Below are positions 46,831 through 60,737 of a DNA stretch of 64,000 nt, piece by piece; the first letter of the stretch is position 1; every line of letters starts with the position of its first letter. This stretch comes from Prunus persica (taxonomy: Eukaryota; Streptophyta; Magnoliopsida; Rosales; Rosaceae). The stretch is from the NCBI RefSeq assembly GCF_000346465.2, contig NC_034010.1, forward strand, positions 5,831,394 to 5,895,393, in the 5' to 3' direction. The notes beneath the pieces were generated by a model. That model ran no database searches. It saw nothing but the letters and a program-made list of their open reading frames with translations, and had not been told where the DNA came from. Both the position numbers and the translations under genes were made by a program.

Positions 46831-46861
46831 ATGAGGTTCCCTGGTTTGGAATACAATAATA

Positions 46862-46977
46862 TTATTTGCACCACATTGTTGACGACCTCTCTAATAGAGG
46901 TGGATTCTGCATATATATGTGGACCCACCTCTATTAGAGAAGTGGTCATCAATATGATTAGTAAATGTGGTACAAAT
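46862..46977. mobile_element. Short foldback MITE
   Basis: ttatttgcaccacatt...gttgacgacctctctaatag-aggtgg faces ccacctctattagagaagtg...aaatgtggtacaaata. The arms pair over about 40 bp, apart from a 13-bp insertion in the right arm. No target duplication was established. Confidence 0.75.
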
Positions 46978-47689
46978 ACCAACACTCAAATAGAAAACTC
47001 AAGTCTTGTTTTTAAAATAGGATAATACCATATGTCAATCCTCCAACAAGAGGCAAACAATTATGAGACAGAAATTAGTACATGATAACATTGATTGATT
47101 TGGCAACAACATAATGGAAAACATACGATTTAGAAACAAAATTTCAAACTCGAAACCTTTTTCAAAAGTGCATTACTTCACTGTTAACGGAAAACAAACT
47201 TGACAGTAAAGAAAGATAGTTCTATGTAATTAAAATAGATAATGTAACGGTATGCGATCTCTGAAATAATGTTAAACAACCCGAAAGTCCAATAGTTGGC
47301 ACAAAATCACGGAAAAAAAAAAGAAAAAGAAGCCAATTAGAAAATATGGTAATAACATTGGTAGATTTAGTAACAACATACAAGAAAAACCATATTTGGA
47401 AAAATACCATACCACACACGAATTCTATTCTCAAAACGTATTCCATAATCGTAAATGGTATTTAAATTTTATACCAAACAACCCTTTACAAATCTTCCCT
47501 TTTTTATTTGTATTTTTTTTGTTTGTTAATGAAGCTAATAAAATTGTTTTTTTATTTAATTTTGTGGCGTCCAAATGGGATTTTGGATCCTCTCTAAGCT
47601 AGAGTGATATATATTCGTGCGTGCCGTGTCTAAATTTAAGGGGCCCGTTTCTATAGAAAAAGAAAGAAAAACTCACATTTGTGCTCTCT

Positions 47690-48228
47690 CGCTTGCTCGC
47701 CATTGTAGACTCCTTCACAAGGCACCAGGGTAAAGAAAATCCAATACCTACACCAAAAGAATCCCAATATATCTTTGTGCGGTCGAAATTCCCATTTTCA
47801 ATGCAACATTAGGGCCACTGGGCGCTAGGGTTTCGATCTCAGATCCACTGCAAAAGGTACAACCGCCTTCTGGCACTGTCTCGGGAGATTGTTCTACTGT
47901 GAATTTCAATCTCCTAGGATCATTTGCATGGCTTCTACAATGCCGTGATGCTCTTCTCTTTCTGTTATTACTTGTGCAGATTCAGAACTGATGCTTTTCC
48001 ATTTTGTTTTTCATTTGAAATTAGTTGCAAATTTATTGGGCTGCTCTGTTTGGTTTCTGAGAAAACCTATGATTGTTTGTCTCTGGCATTTGAACTGTTC
48101 ATCTCTTGGAAACTGATATTGGGCTAAAGTAGATGCTGCTACTATTTTGTGTATGTGTTTTGATTACTTTTTTTAATTTCTTGTGCTGAGAATCTGAACC
48201 TGACGTTGATGATAGGATTTTTGAAGCG
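47690..48228 (+). promoter_or_regulatory. XPO7: Probable 5' leader and leader intron of the exportin-7 gene
   Basis: A C-rich leader-like stretch ends at 47856 with a good donor (caaaag|gtac). An acceptor (gatgatag) at 48215 opens a short exon leading to the ATG at 48229. The transcription start is not defined by sequence. Confidence 0.5.
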
Positions 48229-51200
48229 ATGGAAGGGTTACGGCAACTGGAGGCTTTGTGTGAGAGGCTGTACAATTCGCAGGACTCTGTTGAACGAGCC
48301 CACGCTGAGAACACTCTCAAATGCTTTTCTGTGAACATCGAATACATTTCACAGTGCCAATACATTCTGGACAATGCCGTGACTCCGTACGCGTTGATGC
48401 TAGCTAGTTCTAGTTTGTTGAAGCAAGTCACTGACCATAGCCTTGCTCTGCAGCTTCGTCTTGATATTCGTAATCTCCCCGACTTATATCTGTTTGCTGG
48501 TCTTCTTCTTGTTTGCATCTTACCTCCAATGTATGAAATTGAACAATGTGGAAATTTGTGTAGGGAGTTACCTTATTAACTATTTGGCCACTAGAGGACC
48601 TGAGTTGCAGCCATTTGTGACTGCATCCTTAATCCAACTCTTATGTCGACTCACCAAGTTTGGGTGGTTTGATGATGATCGATTCCGGGAAGTGGTGAAA
48701 GAGTCAATGAACTTCTTGAACCAGGTGATGGGACTTTCTGTTTATAACTTGTAGTTGTAACTTCTTCAAGTACTCAGCAATCTATGTTCTTTTGTATGGC
48801 CTATTGTACTAACCTTCATATTTATTTATGTATGTGTGCATATTTAATGTGCATATTTTTTCATCATGAACTTCTGTTCGTCATTTGACACTCAAAATTT
48901 TAGGATTCTGTGGCAATGCTGTTGAATTGAATCTAAGATAAAAATACTTTGAACAAACACTGTCAGCCAGGAAACATACACTATCAACCACTGAATAAAA
49001 ATACTAACACTATCAACCAGGACACATACAACAAAACCGCATTACATTGAATCTAAGATAAACAGAATCTTAACTGCCAACATCCTTTCAGTTCGCATAT
49101 ATATAGTACAATGGTACATCCCAAAACATAAAAGAAACTGAATCCTATAGAGAGGTCCAAAATCGAATTTTATCTCACAAAATCCCCACAAGAGCATACT
49201 TTTCGAGTATTCTTCTATTTCCTTTTTCGTCCACACCACTGAATACACAACCATCAGACTATAGTTCCATCCAAGGATGAAAATATCAGCCGATGTATCC
49301 CTTTTTTTCAGGTGTTGATACAGATAAGAGAGAGGGGAGGGGGGGTGGAGGAGTAAACCTATTTTCTGCCCTCTTATCGGCGATATATCCCCAATCACCC
49401 CAATATCCCGATATTTACTAATATTTCCTGATACCAGACAAATAACCAACAAATTTGTCTTCAGTTTTGAAATTAATCAAAGGTCCCAGCCACTGAATCA
49501 ATGCCCAAAAACCAAGCTCTAATACTTGGTAGCTTCTCATTTATTCTCTTCTCAGTAAGCAAATTTCTTATACTGTATTGAATTTCATGTGCTCCATTTG
49601 CTTTGTAATATTGGTCTATTAGAACTGTGCTACTACATGTGAGTACATGTTCTACTCCTTATATTGAGTACATGTGCTACTGCCTAGAGATTGAAGCGGT
49701 TGTGTTCCCTATTTTATATATTCTAGTCAGTACATTTTGCCGATAACTGTAACTCACAAACAATTTCTTTTACCAGGCAACATCTGATCACTATGCCATT
49801 GGTTTGAAGATATTGAGCCAACTTGTGTCTGAGATGAATCAGGTTAGACTTCAATCTTTTTTTCCCTTAGTCTATCATAATTAAGGTGATATATTACCTT
49901 TCCGTTACAGAAAGTTTCCTTGATTTTGTTTTTTGATTATTTACTCTTGTCTTACTACCATCCTGTAGTTTCTTTAAAGCATCCTTGCCGTGTGTGTTTT
50001 GAATATTTATTTGTTGATTTTCTTCTTCATGAACATCAATAGAGGTTAGTTTGAGCACTCAAAGTTTGCCCTTGGTCGAACATCTGTAGGCATGTTATTA
50101 TTTGATTTAGTTTCACTATTGATTCGAAGTCACTTCTCAATTTTGCTAATAAGAGTTGAACTTTTGTTTTGTTTCCATCAAATGGCCTCTTGTTTTCAAA
50201 CTATCCAAGTTTTTAATATATACTAACATTTGCCTTTATGTTCATAAACTGCTAAATGGTCAGCCTAATCCAGGGTTGCCCTCAACTCATCATCGGAGGG
50301 TTGCCTGCTCCTTCAGGGATCAGTCTCTGTTTCAAATATTCCAAATATCCTTAACTTCATTGCGTCAACTGGAAACTAATGGTAATATGATGACGTTCGT
50401 TCTGAAATTGTTTGGGTTTGTCCCTTACCACTGCTTTCTAATATTGTATTTCTTGTGATGCACAGTTGCAAGTCGATTGCAAGAGTTGGCTCTTTCTCTT
50501 TCACTTAAATGTTTATCTTTTGATTTTGTTGGGACATCAATTGATGAAAGTTCTGAAGAATTTGGTACTGTTCAGGTATTTTCCTCTTTTGTTTTGGATG
50601 TTTAACCATTTGAAAGTTTTCCAAGGAGTCCCTTCTGTAATGGATCATAAATAATAATTTTCGAGTAATTTTACAGATTCCATCTGCTTGGAGGTCAGTT
50701 TTGGAGGATCCATCAACACTTCAAGTATTCTTTGATTACTATGCCATTACAAAGGCCCCCCTTTCAAAGGAGGTTAGTATATGTAATTTTCTGTTTGAAC
50801 TAATTGTTGATGATTTCTGTGATTGGAAGTTTTGTATCGGATGATTGAAGGCACAATTTTTTTTCTTTCCAAACACTTTCTTTTAATTTTGTCAAGTTTT
50901 TAACGGGCATTTACTTTGGCGTGATACTGTGCTTATCAAAGTTTGGCATATTTGGATTTTTTATAGCGAGTAAATCCATTTCAGCATCCTCATAACTCCA
51001 AAGATTTTTAATAGTGAACTAACCTAAATTGGTTGAGAAATCTTTGGAGTTATGAGGATGCTGAAATGGATTTCTTGTCCATTGCTTGTGTAGTTGTTTT
51101 TGTGATATATTAAAGTTTCTTCTTTTCAAAGGGAAAAGAAAAGAAAAAAGAGTTACGAGGGTGTTATGCATGTCATGGAACTTGTACATCATGTTAATTA

Positions 51201-54200
51201 TCCTGATTCCTATGCATACCGATGAAAAGAATAGGAAAAAGGCAAAAAAAAGAAACCAGTAAAACATCTGTAGCTTTAATAGTTCAAAGAATCATATGAA
51301 GTTGCCCAAGTACCAGGATCATATGCAGCACGGTCCCCTAAGCGATTAAAGGCTATATGATCCACAAATGAATGACATATTTAAGGTTAAAAGATAAGCA
51401 AGAACCTAGGAGTAAGTGAGAAATACAAGATGAAGAAAGTTGAGAACAGTGCAAAACAAATGGTGATTTTACTATATTTTCTAGCTAAGTACTCCACTTT
51501 CAGCCTTTGGAACCACTCTGCAAGGTACATTGCTGAGTTCTTTTAGTCAAAATCTCTTTCTTTTGTCCTTTATAGCTCCATCAACCATGCGACAATGAAG
51601 AAAATGCCTTCTTGAATAAGGAACATCCCTTTCTTTTTCTTTTTATTCAATTTTATAATCCCGGTAGTGATGAAGACTCATTGCCTCGCCCATACTGCTA
51701 TAGCTGGTCAGGTGAAGAAATGGCTCTGTGGTAACAAATTCTCTGCAGTTAATATTCTGCCTTGGACCCCAAAGCTGCATTCCACTGGAAATAAGAAAAA
51801 AAAAGTCCTTAACTGTGAACCCAATACACCTGCAAGGTGAATGTAGAACAATCTCCAACGGACAAGTAGGAAAGCTTCACCCCAATTCATGATGAACAAG
51901 GTTCTAAATATCCTATCTTTCCAGAACATCGGAGAAACTTTGGTTTTATCAGCTCTTTGGGTAGATTTCAGTGTTTCAGTGGAATTTCTCTCAAAACCAA
52001 CATATTTAAGATAAATTTCGGCAACGAAGTAGAAGTGTTAACAAGTAAACTAAACATCTCAATAACACGAGTAAACTAAATGGGCTACTGATTTTGGGGT
52101 GAGGCTGTTTATGATTCACAACCAATGAATGTAGGACGTGATCGATATTATTCAAATACTCTATATTGACAAATACAACCCATATTACTTAAAATATTCT
52201 CATTATAATCCTTGTTAACCGATAAAAATTCATTTGTCAAATCAATAAATAATTAATCCATTTTGTTATAAAACTTATATATTTCTATTCTATACAAATG
52301 AAAACAAAATTGATATAGAGCTGATACAAATTATATACACAAATTATTAAAGATTATTTAGATCGCTTATTGTTTTCATTATACATGCCTTCTGATACGC
52401 TACTTCAAAGAGTTTAAATGCCTAATTTATGCAGTGTTGATTGTAACATTTCTTAATGTTCCATTCTAAATTTCTCTGTCTTAAAGAAAATTTTGGTTTT
52501 TTTATTTATTTATATTTTCATTGATATTTCGACCAATAGCGATATTTCTACCGATATTGATATTTCCATCAATGTTTATGTAAGTCCGGAGTACTGTTAT
52601 ATGTGTGGGTATGTATATTTTAATCCTTAGCTATGGAAGGTCTATAGCATGCAACATCCTCACAATTACTGAAACCAGGCAGATTGCAAATTTCTTGTAG
52701 TTAGTATGTCCACCTAGTCAGTCTTTTGCTTTTACATTGGTTGCATTATAAGTTGTCTTAGATAATGTTTGGCCTGTAGGTATTTTCCAAATTTATGGTG
52801 TGTTTTGGGCAAGTAGCAATAACTGTTGCTGAGCTTGTATTGATGCACAAAGTTTTTATGAATATTTATCTAAGTGTGATCTGTAAGATGTTCAGTAAAT
52901 TTTGCGATTTTAAAAGGTAACTAGGTCAACGCATATAGTTTTTAAGTAGGAAACCTAGTAATCTTATATTAGTAGAAAATGGTGAGTACACCAGCTGTGC
53001 ACACAAAAGATACAACCCTCAACCTGCAAAAAAACTAGACACCAAGAGTGTAACACAAAACAGCACCTAACCAGGCTGTAAACAGAATAAAGCCACCTAA
53101 GCTATGATGAAGAAACTTAAGACAGAGAAACTTTGGTGTCCATGTTTAGAAGAAAGAATTGCAAGTCACAAACACTGGAGTAGTTAAAGCCCAGAACGAG
53201 GTTCAATTCATCTCTGAATGATTGGGAATGCTTTCCGTGTCAATTGATATAATTCACATAAGGACGTAAATCAAGAATATTACTAGCAAGTACTAATACT
53301 AAATAAAGAAAAAAAAAACTCTCTTTCGGGCTAATTTATTGCTGATGCTGGATCCTTGTCATAATGGCTAATAAATGTTTTATCTTGGTTTAATTATTTA
53401 TTTTTTGTTTTTGTGTGTACAATACATCCTCTGAAAGAACATTTTTAGTAGTTCCCGATAACTGCAACCACATACAGTTACTTCCCCCCCCCCACAATGT
53501 AATATGCATTGGTCTTTGTTTGTTGGATTATAAATTTTCTTCTCCCACCAATTAAATATTATGTATTTATTGTTCATGTGATTTCTACTGTTTAATGCCT
53601 TGAAATTGAGTTTTCACTATGGTTCTTTCTAGGCATTGGAGTGCTTGGTGCGACTAGCTTCTGTTAGACGTTCTTTGTTCACAAATGATGCCGCCCGTTC
53701 TAAGTTTTTGGCCCATTTAATGACAGGAACCAAAGAAATCCTACAAACTGGGCAAGGTGCGGTTGGCTTGTCCCTTTTCTGTTGCCGTTTGTTTGTAATG
53801 TATCTTGTACCCTAATGATGATGAATGGAAAATAATTTGTTTGTGTACATTTTTGGTAATTATAGATATAATACTTATTAGAAACTTACTGTATATGTAT
53901 ATATTTTATAAACTTATAGATATTATTTTGTTTTCCCCTTTTGCTTTTTCACGCTTTTGCATGAAAAACTATGGACGGGGCTAGGATTTGTATCTATATC
54001 AATGATTTGAAGTCGTGCATCAGGCACGCTTCACTGCAAGGTGCATTCCCTATGCATCAGAGCGCCAAATGCAGAGCCCAAGGTAAAGGAGGCACTGTCA
54101 AGGCGCGATTTGTGCGTGATGGAGGTGCAAAGAGGCGCTGCGCGTCTGCACTCGTCGCGTGTCTGTTTCTCCCCCAACAGCTTATATCTGGGCAGATATG

Positions 54201-57200
54201 AGCCATATCTGACCAGAGAGATGAGGGAGCAACCAGACGACGTCGACGCCAGTGAGAGATGAGAGATGCTGGAGGGGGATGGGGTTAGTGAAAAGCAGAG
54301 AAGAATAGGGCTAGTGAAACGTAGTGTTTCACTTATGGGCTGGTATTTTAATAAGTTTTCTCTTATGGTCCCAGCCGATATATTTACATGACCCAATTTT
54401 TATTTATCTCAGCCATACGTTTTATATCAACGCATATGACCCAAATATATATACATTTTGTTATAATAATAATAGGGATTAAGGCATTAAACGCAGCGAG
54501 ACTTATGCCTCGCGAGGGTTTCCATAAAATGCCTCGCGAGGGTTTCCATAAAACGCCTTGCTTTATGCCTTGGTATAATAAAACATTGATCTATATTTTA
54601 CTTTTTCCGAGTTTTAGACACTTGTCAGCTATTGAGCTAATACTGTAAATGACTGGCCCGAAATCTGATTGGTTAATTTAAGAATTATATGTTTCATCTG
54701 TTGGGTTTTGGTTTGTAATGATTTGTTTGGACTGAAATCAGGTCTTGCTGATCATGATAATTACCATGAATATTGTCGTCTTCTGGGACGTTTCCGAGTG
54801 AATTATCAGGTAAATCTTATTCTTTTTGGTAATTTTGACATCAGGCTTTTTCTTTGGTAAGAAATACCCAAGAGTCATGTTTGGTATCTCTGGTTAATCA
54901 TATAACTTTTAACTACGTATGTGTGTGTGTGTGTGTGTGTATGTATATTTGTAGTTTACATTTTATTTTCGATATTTGTTTGAGTAAACTGTTGAAATTC
55001 AATCTACCCCCTAACCCTTTTTTCTTAGAGTAAATTTCCCTTGGAACTGTTAACCCTTACTGTCAAATGTATCACATTTCATCCAATTTGCTGTTAAAAA
55101 GGGTCACAGGCCTCTCATGTGACACTTCAATCATTAAAAACATAATTTTTTTTGGAAGAAAATGAAGAAAAAAAGAAGGAAAAAAGAAGAAGCACCCACC
55201 CTATTCTCCTCAGCTTCAAGCCTCCAACCCCTTCGTCTCCCACCCATACCCACCTCCCCATCCCTCAGCTCAGCCAAACCAGCCCACTACCTCTCTCTGT
55301 GTCTCTCTCTGATATTAATTCGGTGGTGGGTTGTGGGGTTTCAAAGAATAAGAAGAAATGGGTTGGGGTTTGGGTGGTGGCTGCGTTGGTGATGATGGAC
55401 CCATGGGTGGGGGGTGGTGGCTTCGTGGGTTGGGGTGGTGATGGTGATGAAGTCATGGTGTTCTTGAGATGGAATTTGAGGCAGGGAGGAAGGGAAGAGA
55501 GAGAAGGCTGCAGGAGTGGTGCTGGGTACATGATATTCTTTAACGGAAAATGTGAGGATATTCAACAGTAGTGGGTAGATTGGGTAATTTCATTGTTTAA
55601 GGGTATTCTAAGAAAAAAAGGTTAAGGGGCATATCCAAAATTAGCTGCAACTTCAGGGGGGATTTCGACAGTTTACTCTTATCTGTTTTGATGTACAATG
55701 ATTGTCTTCAGGGGGTTATTGTTGTGATGATTTTGTACCTTGCAAAGGTGAATTTTGATGTGAGATTGTGTAGATAGCTTGTAATTTCTCGTGCTGATTA
55801 TGAATTTCTTTTTCTGGCATGTAAATCTTGCTTTGAGCTGATCAACTTTTTGCTCATGCTCATTGAATTTCTAAAATCTGTTGCAGTTGTCAGAGCTTGT
55901 GAATGTGGAAGGCTATAGTGACTGGATTCGTTTAGTAGCAGAGTTCACATTAAAGTCTTTGCAATCCTGGAAGGTTGACTGTCTTTCGTCCCTTTATTTT
56001 AAGCATTACCCAAAGATTGTTGCATATTAGGCTGTTAAATGAAAACACTTCCACGTTAAATTAGTGTCACCCTTGCCCTTGTCCCATGTATGGGGTCGGC
56101 AATTGATCTACTCTTCTTATATATTATACTATCTTTTAAATCTAAATTTTGTAGATCCTTTTATTTTACTTCAACCCATGTGAGTCTTGATTGGCGTCAC
56201 AATCTTTTTCCTTCTATTTAAATTAGTCTTCCTTTAGTTAAGTGCATCTAGTAGTCTATATTGTATGTCATACCATATAAGTCTAGTCACTCTTATCTTA
56301 TAGTTCTTCGTTGTCAATCCTAATGTTTCTTTAATTCACAAATTTTTGTTCTGTTTTGTTGTAGTCACTTTTACCATCTATCTTAGCACTACCATCTGTG
56401 CTTCATGGGTGCAGAAGAAAATAATATTGCTGTAATTGCTGGTTTCAATATGAGGCCACCGAAGTTTGTTTATATTTTAATTACTTACTTTGACTCACAA
56501 AAATATCCTTGAAGGTAAAACAGTAAAAAAAAAAATCAATAAAGATAGAAGACAGCACAAGGGCTATAGCTCAGTTAGGCAGAGCACCTTGTCTACACGG
56601 GCGGTTTGATAACCTGCTACTAATTCTTCTTCTGTGTTTCCAACTGATGCATTGCTCTTGCTTTTGCTATAAAGTCAAAAATTTCGTTCGATAAATATTA
56701 CTTGTCCTAGTGTGTTTATAGCGCCTGGTGGCCAGAACTAATTATCTGGATTAAAAAAATTGCAATTTGAATTACTGACAAACTTTTTCTTCTTGCCAGT
56801 GGGCTAGCAGCAGTGTATACTACCTTTTAGGACTATGGTCTAGATTGGTGACATCTGTACCATACTTGAAAGGCGATGCACCCAGCTTGCTTGATGAATT
56901 TGTGCCAAAAATTACTGAAGGTTTCATCACATCAAGATTTAATTCCGTTCAGGTATACGCCAAAAGCTTTCCTGGGTCAATATTATAATTTCACTTTCAA
57001 AGTTGAGACATCACTCTCTCTTTCTTCTGTTACTATTTACAGGATGGATCGCCAGATGATCTTTCTGAGAACCCATTAGACAATGTTGAACTTCTTCAGG
57101 ATCAGCTGGATTGTTTTCCTTACCTCTGTAGATTCCAGGTATGCGCTTGTCTCTTTTTCAGTTTGAAGAAAATATTGTTTTGCAAATTGTTAAATGATTA

Positions 57201-60200
57201 TTTTTGTATATAGAATTGCATTTAAATATGTATCCTGACATTGACATGTGGAACTGATTTGTTTTTGTTAAAATTGGCTCTGTAACCACCTTTCTTTGGA
57301 TTGCAGTATGAAAGCAGTAGTTTGTATATAATAAACATAGTGGAGCCTATTCTGCAAATATATACGGTATGAGCATTTATAGTGAAGGATGCCTTTTGGA
57401 AATTAAAAAGAAAAATTTGTTGACTTCATGTTTTTGATAAATTCTTTTGAATTAAATAGGAAAGAGCTCGAGTGCAGACCAGTGATAACAGTGACCTCTC
57501 TGTTATTGAAGCCAAACTTGCTTGGATTGTTCATATTGTTGCTGCAATTCTTAAGATAAAACAATGTACTGGATGCAGGTAAAGAAAACAAAACTACTTT
57601 TCCAATCTAAAGAAAAACTACATTTCTTCGTTTTCTTCATTTATCTTTTCTCTTCAATGCAGAGTGTACCATGGTATTGTTACAACAATATTTTTTTTTA
57701 ATGGTTTTACATTTTTCCTGTGCAGTGCTGAGTCACAAGAAGTACTTGATGCGGAACTTTCGGCTCGTATCTTGCAATTAATAAATGTCACTGACAGTGG
57801 GGTACACAGCCAGGTACAGCAGCAGGAATGACTACCTTTCTAAATTTTAGATTTGAAGTGAATATTTACCTTCTAATGCTACATTATTCTTATCTTTCTC
57901 TGCCTAATTTGGTGCTTTTTCGTGTCATGGTTTGATATAAAATTAATCTTACCTTCTAATTCTAGGATACAGATACAGAAACAAAATAGTATTTATTATG
58001 AAACTAGAATATAGTTTATGTTTTCTGGAAAAAGAAAAAGTAACAAGCGTACCCGTTGGTTCCATTGCATTATGCATTAATTACCACACATTAAATGCGC
58101 AACCTCGCTTGTATTTACACTGTTCATATGCATTGAGGCGGGTTAATTGGGTTATTCCTCAGTCACCTTCTTTCTGAAAAGTACGTCTTTTTGCAGTGGA
58201 AATAAGGCAAGAAATTAGCTGTCTTTTGAGTACTTTGGTTAGAGAGAAATAGGAGAATCTTTGAGAACTATAGTGGGGATGCAGAAGAGAATTCTTGGAA
58301 AAGAGTCAGGTTTTGGGCATCCTTATGGGCTTCTCTTTCTCTAGCTTTTAGATCTTTCATTTCTGTAATTGTACTAGATTGGGGTGCTGTTGTAGTATAG
58401 CTTTTTTTTTTTTGAATAGAAACATTGTATTGATAATCAAGAGGAAAAATCCTCGATCAAACAAGAAGACCAAAAATAAAGAGTCTGACCTACTAAGATT
58501 GAAAAAAAAACTGTATAAAAAACACGAAAAACACAGAACTTCAGTAAAATCATCTTAAGACTGCCATCATGTCTCTCATGATGGTAGAGTAGTGATAGTC
58601 CTTGAACTGCCCCGAAACCGAAGCCCAAAGGGATGCCCAAAATTTAATTCTGTCCCATAATTCCTCAACCCTTACTCCTATATGACCCTGAAAAATTCTT
58701 CGATATCGCTCCATCCAGATATTCCAGAAAATAGCATGAACTAGACAATCACGAAGGATTCCAGCTCTCTTCCCCTTCCCCGAAATCCTCAGATTGATAC
58801 TAAGGAGCTCAAAACACCCTTTAGGAATCACCCACTCTGCTCCGAGAGCACCCAACATCCTCCACCATAATTTTAGGGAATACGAACAATGAATGAACAA
58901 GTGATCAATGTTTTCTGCATTCTCTTTGCAAAGAACACACCAAGAGGGGGATAAGCATATCTTTGGTTGCCTCCTTTGAATGCAATCGCAAGTATTAATC
59001 CTGCCATTTGCTGCCAGCCACACGAAAAATTGAATTTTCGGCGGAGTCTTTGCCTTCCAGATTGAGCTGAAAGGGGGGAAGACATCCCTTGTGGTAGAGA
59101 GAAGAAAAGACCTGAAAGACTTGCAGGAAAAAGAACCCTGCTCCTCAATCTCCCAAGACCTCCGATCCAATCTAGAACCATATAATCTCACCTTCCCCAA
59201 TATATCCAAAAGTATTACCACTTCAGCTATTTTAGCCTCGGACAAATTCCTTCTGAAATCAAAATCCCAATTGAGAGGCATCTCATGATTGTTAGCAAAA
59301 CAGGCTATACTTTGATTTTTTCTCCTAGACAAGGAAGAGAGTCTAGGAAACAGATCTTTTAGAATCCCTTCTTTCAGCCAAAGATCCTCCCAAAATCTAA
59401 TTTTTCTCCCCATTTCCAACAGAAAATCTGCAGCATTGAAGAAAAGAATTATACCCTTTCGAAATTTCTTGCCAAGGATTCCTGCAAGACACCTTAACTA
59501 TCTGTTTAGTATCCCACCCATTTGAGTCTATTCCGTACTTGCTCTTAATGATCCTATGCCATAGCGAATTGGTTTCAAGTGGAAATCTCCACAACCATTT
59601 GGCTTTTAAAGTTAAAGTTTGTATTACAATGTATGAAGTATATGTTTGAGATTTAATTTTTGTTAGGGCTGTATCAATTTGATGGTGGACTTCTGGTTCA
59701 CTAAGTTTTGTATTGTGATTTTAGATCTTTAATAAAACTTTGTTTCTCTTAAGAAAAAAAAAATCCTAATAAGGATGCAACTTGTAACATTGTTCACATT
59801 TCTTTACTTTTTTTTAATCGCTCTGTCATTTGGCAGAGATATGGTGAAATAAGCAAGCAAAGACTTGATCGTGCAATCCTTACCTTCTTTCAACATTTTC
59901 GGAAGTCTTATGTGGGTGATCAGGCCATGCATTCTTCGAAGGTAATTAATTTTTCCCTTCCGTTCTTTGAAGTTTATGTTAACATTGCGCTTGAAGCTTC
60001 TCCTTTTGTTGCAGCAGTTATATGCCCGCCTTTCTGAGCTTCTTGGACTTCATGATCATCTTTTAATGTTAAATGCGATTGTTGGCAAGATTGCTACAAA
60101 CCTGAAATGTTATACTGAGGTGAAATAGTTTTCATCCTTTGCTTATGTTAGATACTTTTCTTTATTCTGTTTTGCATTTTAATCCTTGCCTATTCTCAGA

Positions 60201-60670
60201 GTGAGGAGGTCATTGGTCACACCCTGAGTTTATTTTTGGAGCTGGCATCTGGGTTAGTTTTGTTATTTCAGTATTTGGTTTAGAGCATTGGAGTTGCTTG
60301 TTGATTTAAGAGAACCTCATTTCCCTTAATGGTGCTTACTTAATGTACCACTATAATTCTTTTGGCAGATACATGACTGGAAAGCTACTTTTGAAGTTGG
60401 ATACTGTCAAATTTATAGTTGCCAATCACACTGTAAATCCAGATCTGAGATGTCTTTCTTTTACATTTACAGCTTTGATTTGAAAATCTTGAGTCTCTTG
60501 TCTGAAAGTTCTCATCTTGAATGTCTATTTTCAGAGGGAGCACTTCCCATTTCTAGAAGAGTATAGATGTTCTCGCAGCAGAACAACTTTCTATTACACA
60601 ATTGGTTGGCTAATATTCATGGAAGACAGCCCTGTGAAATTTAAATCTTCCATGGATCCACTTCTGCAAG

Positions 60671-60737
<67 letters not shown>

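Noticed and set aside
55152..55571. Frame of 139 codons with Trp/Gly-rich sequence
   Set aside because: It lies in a skewed region of a MULE-like insertion, overlaps frames in other phases, and has no recognisable domain.
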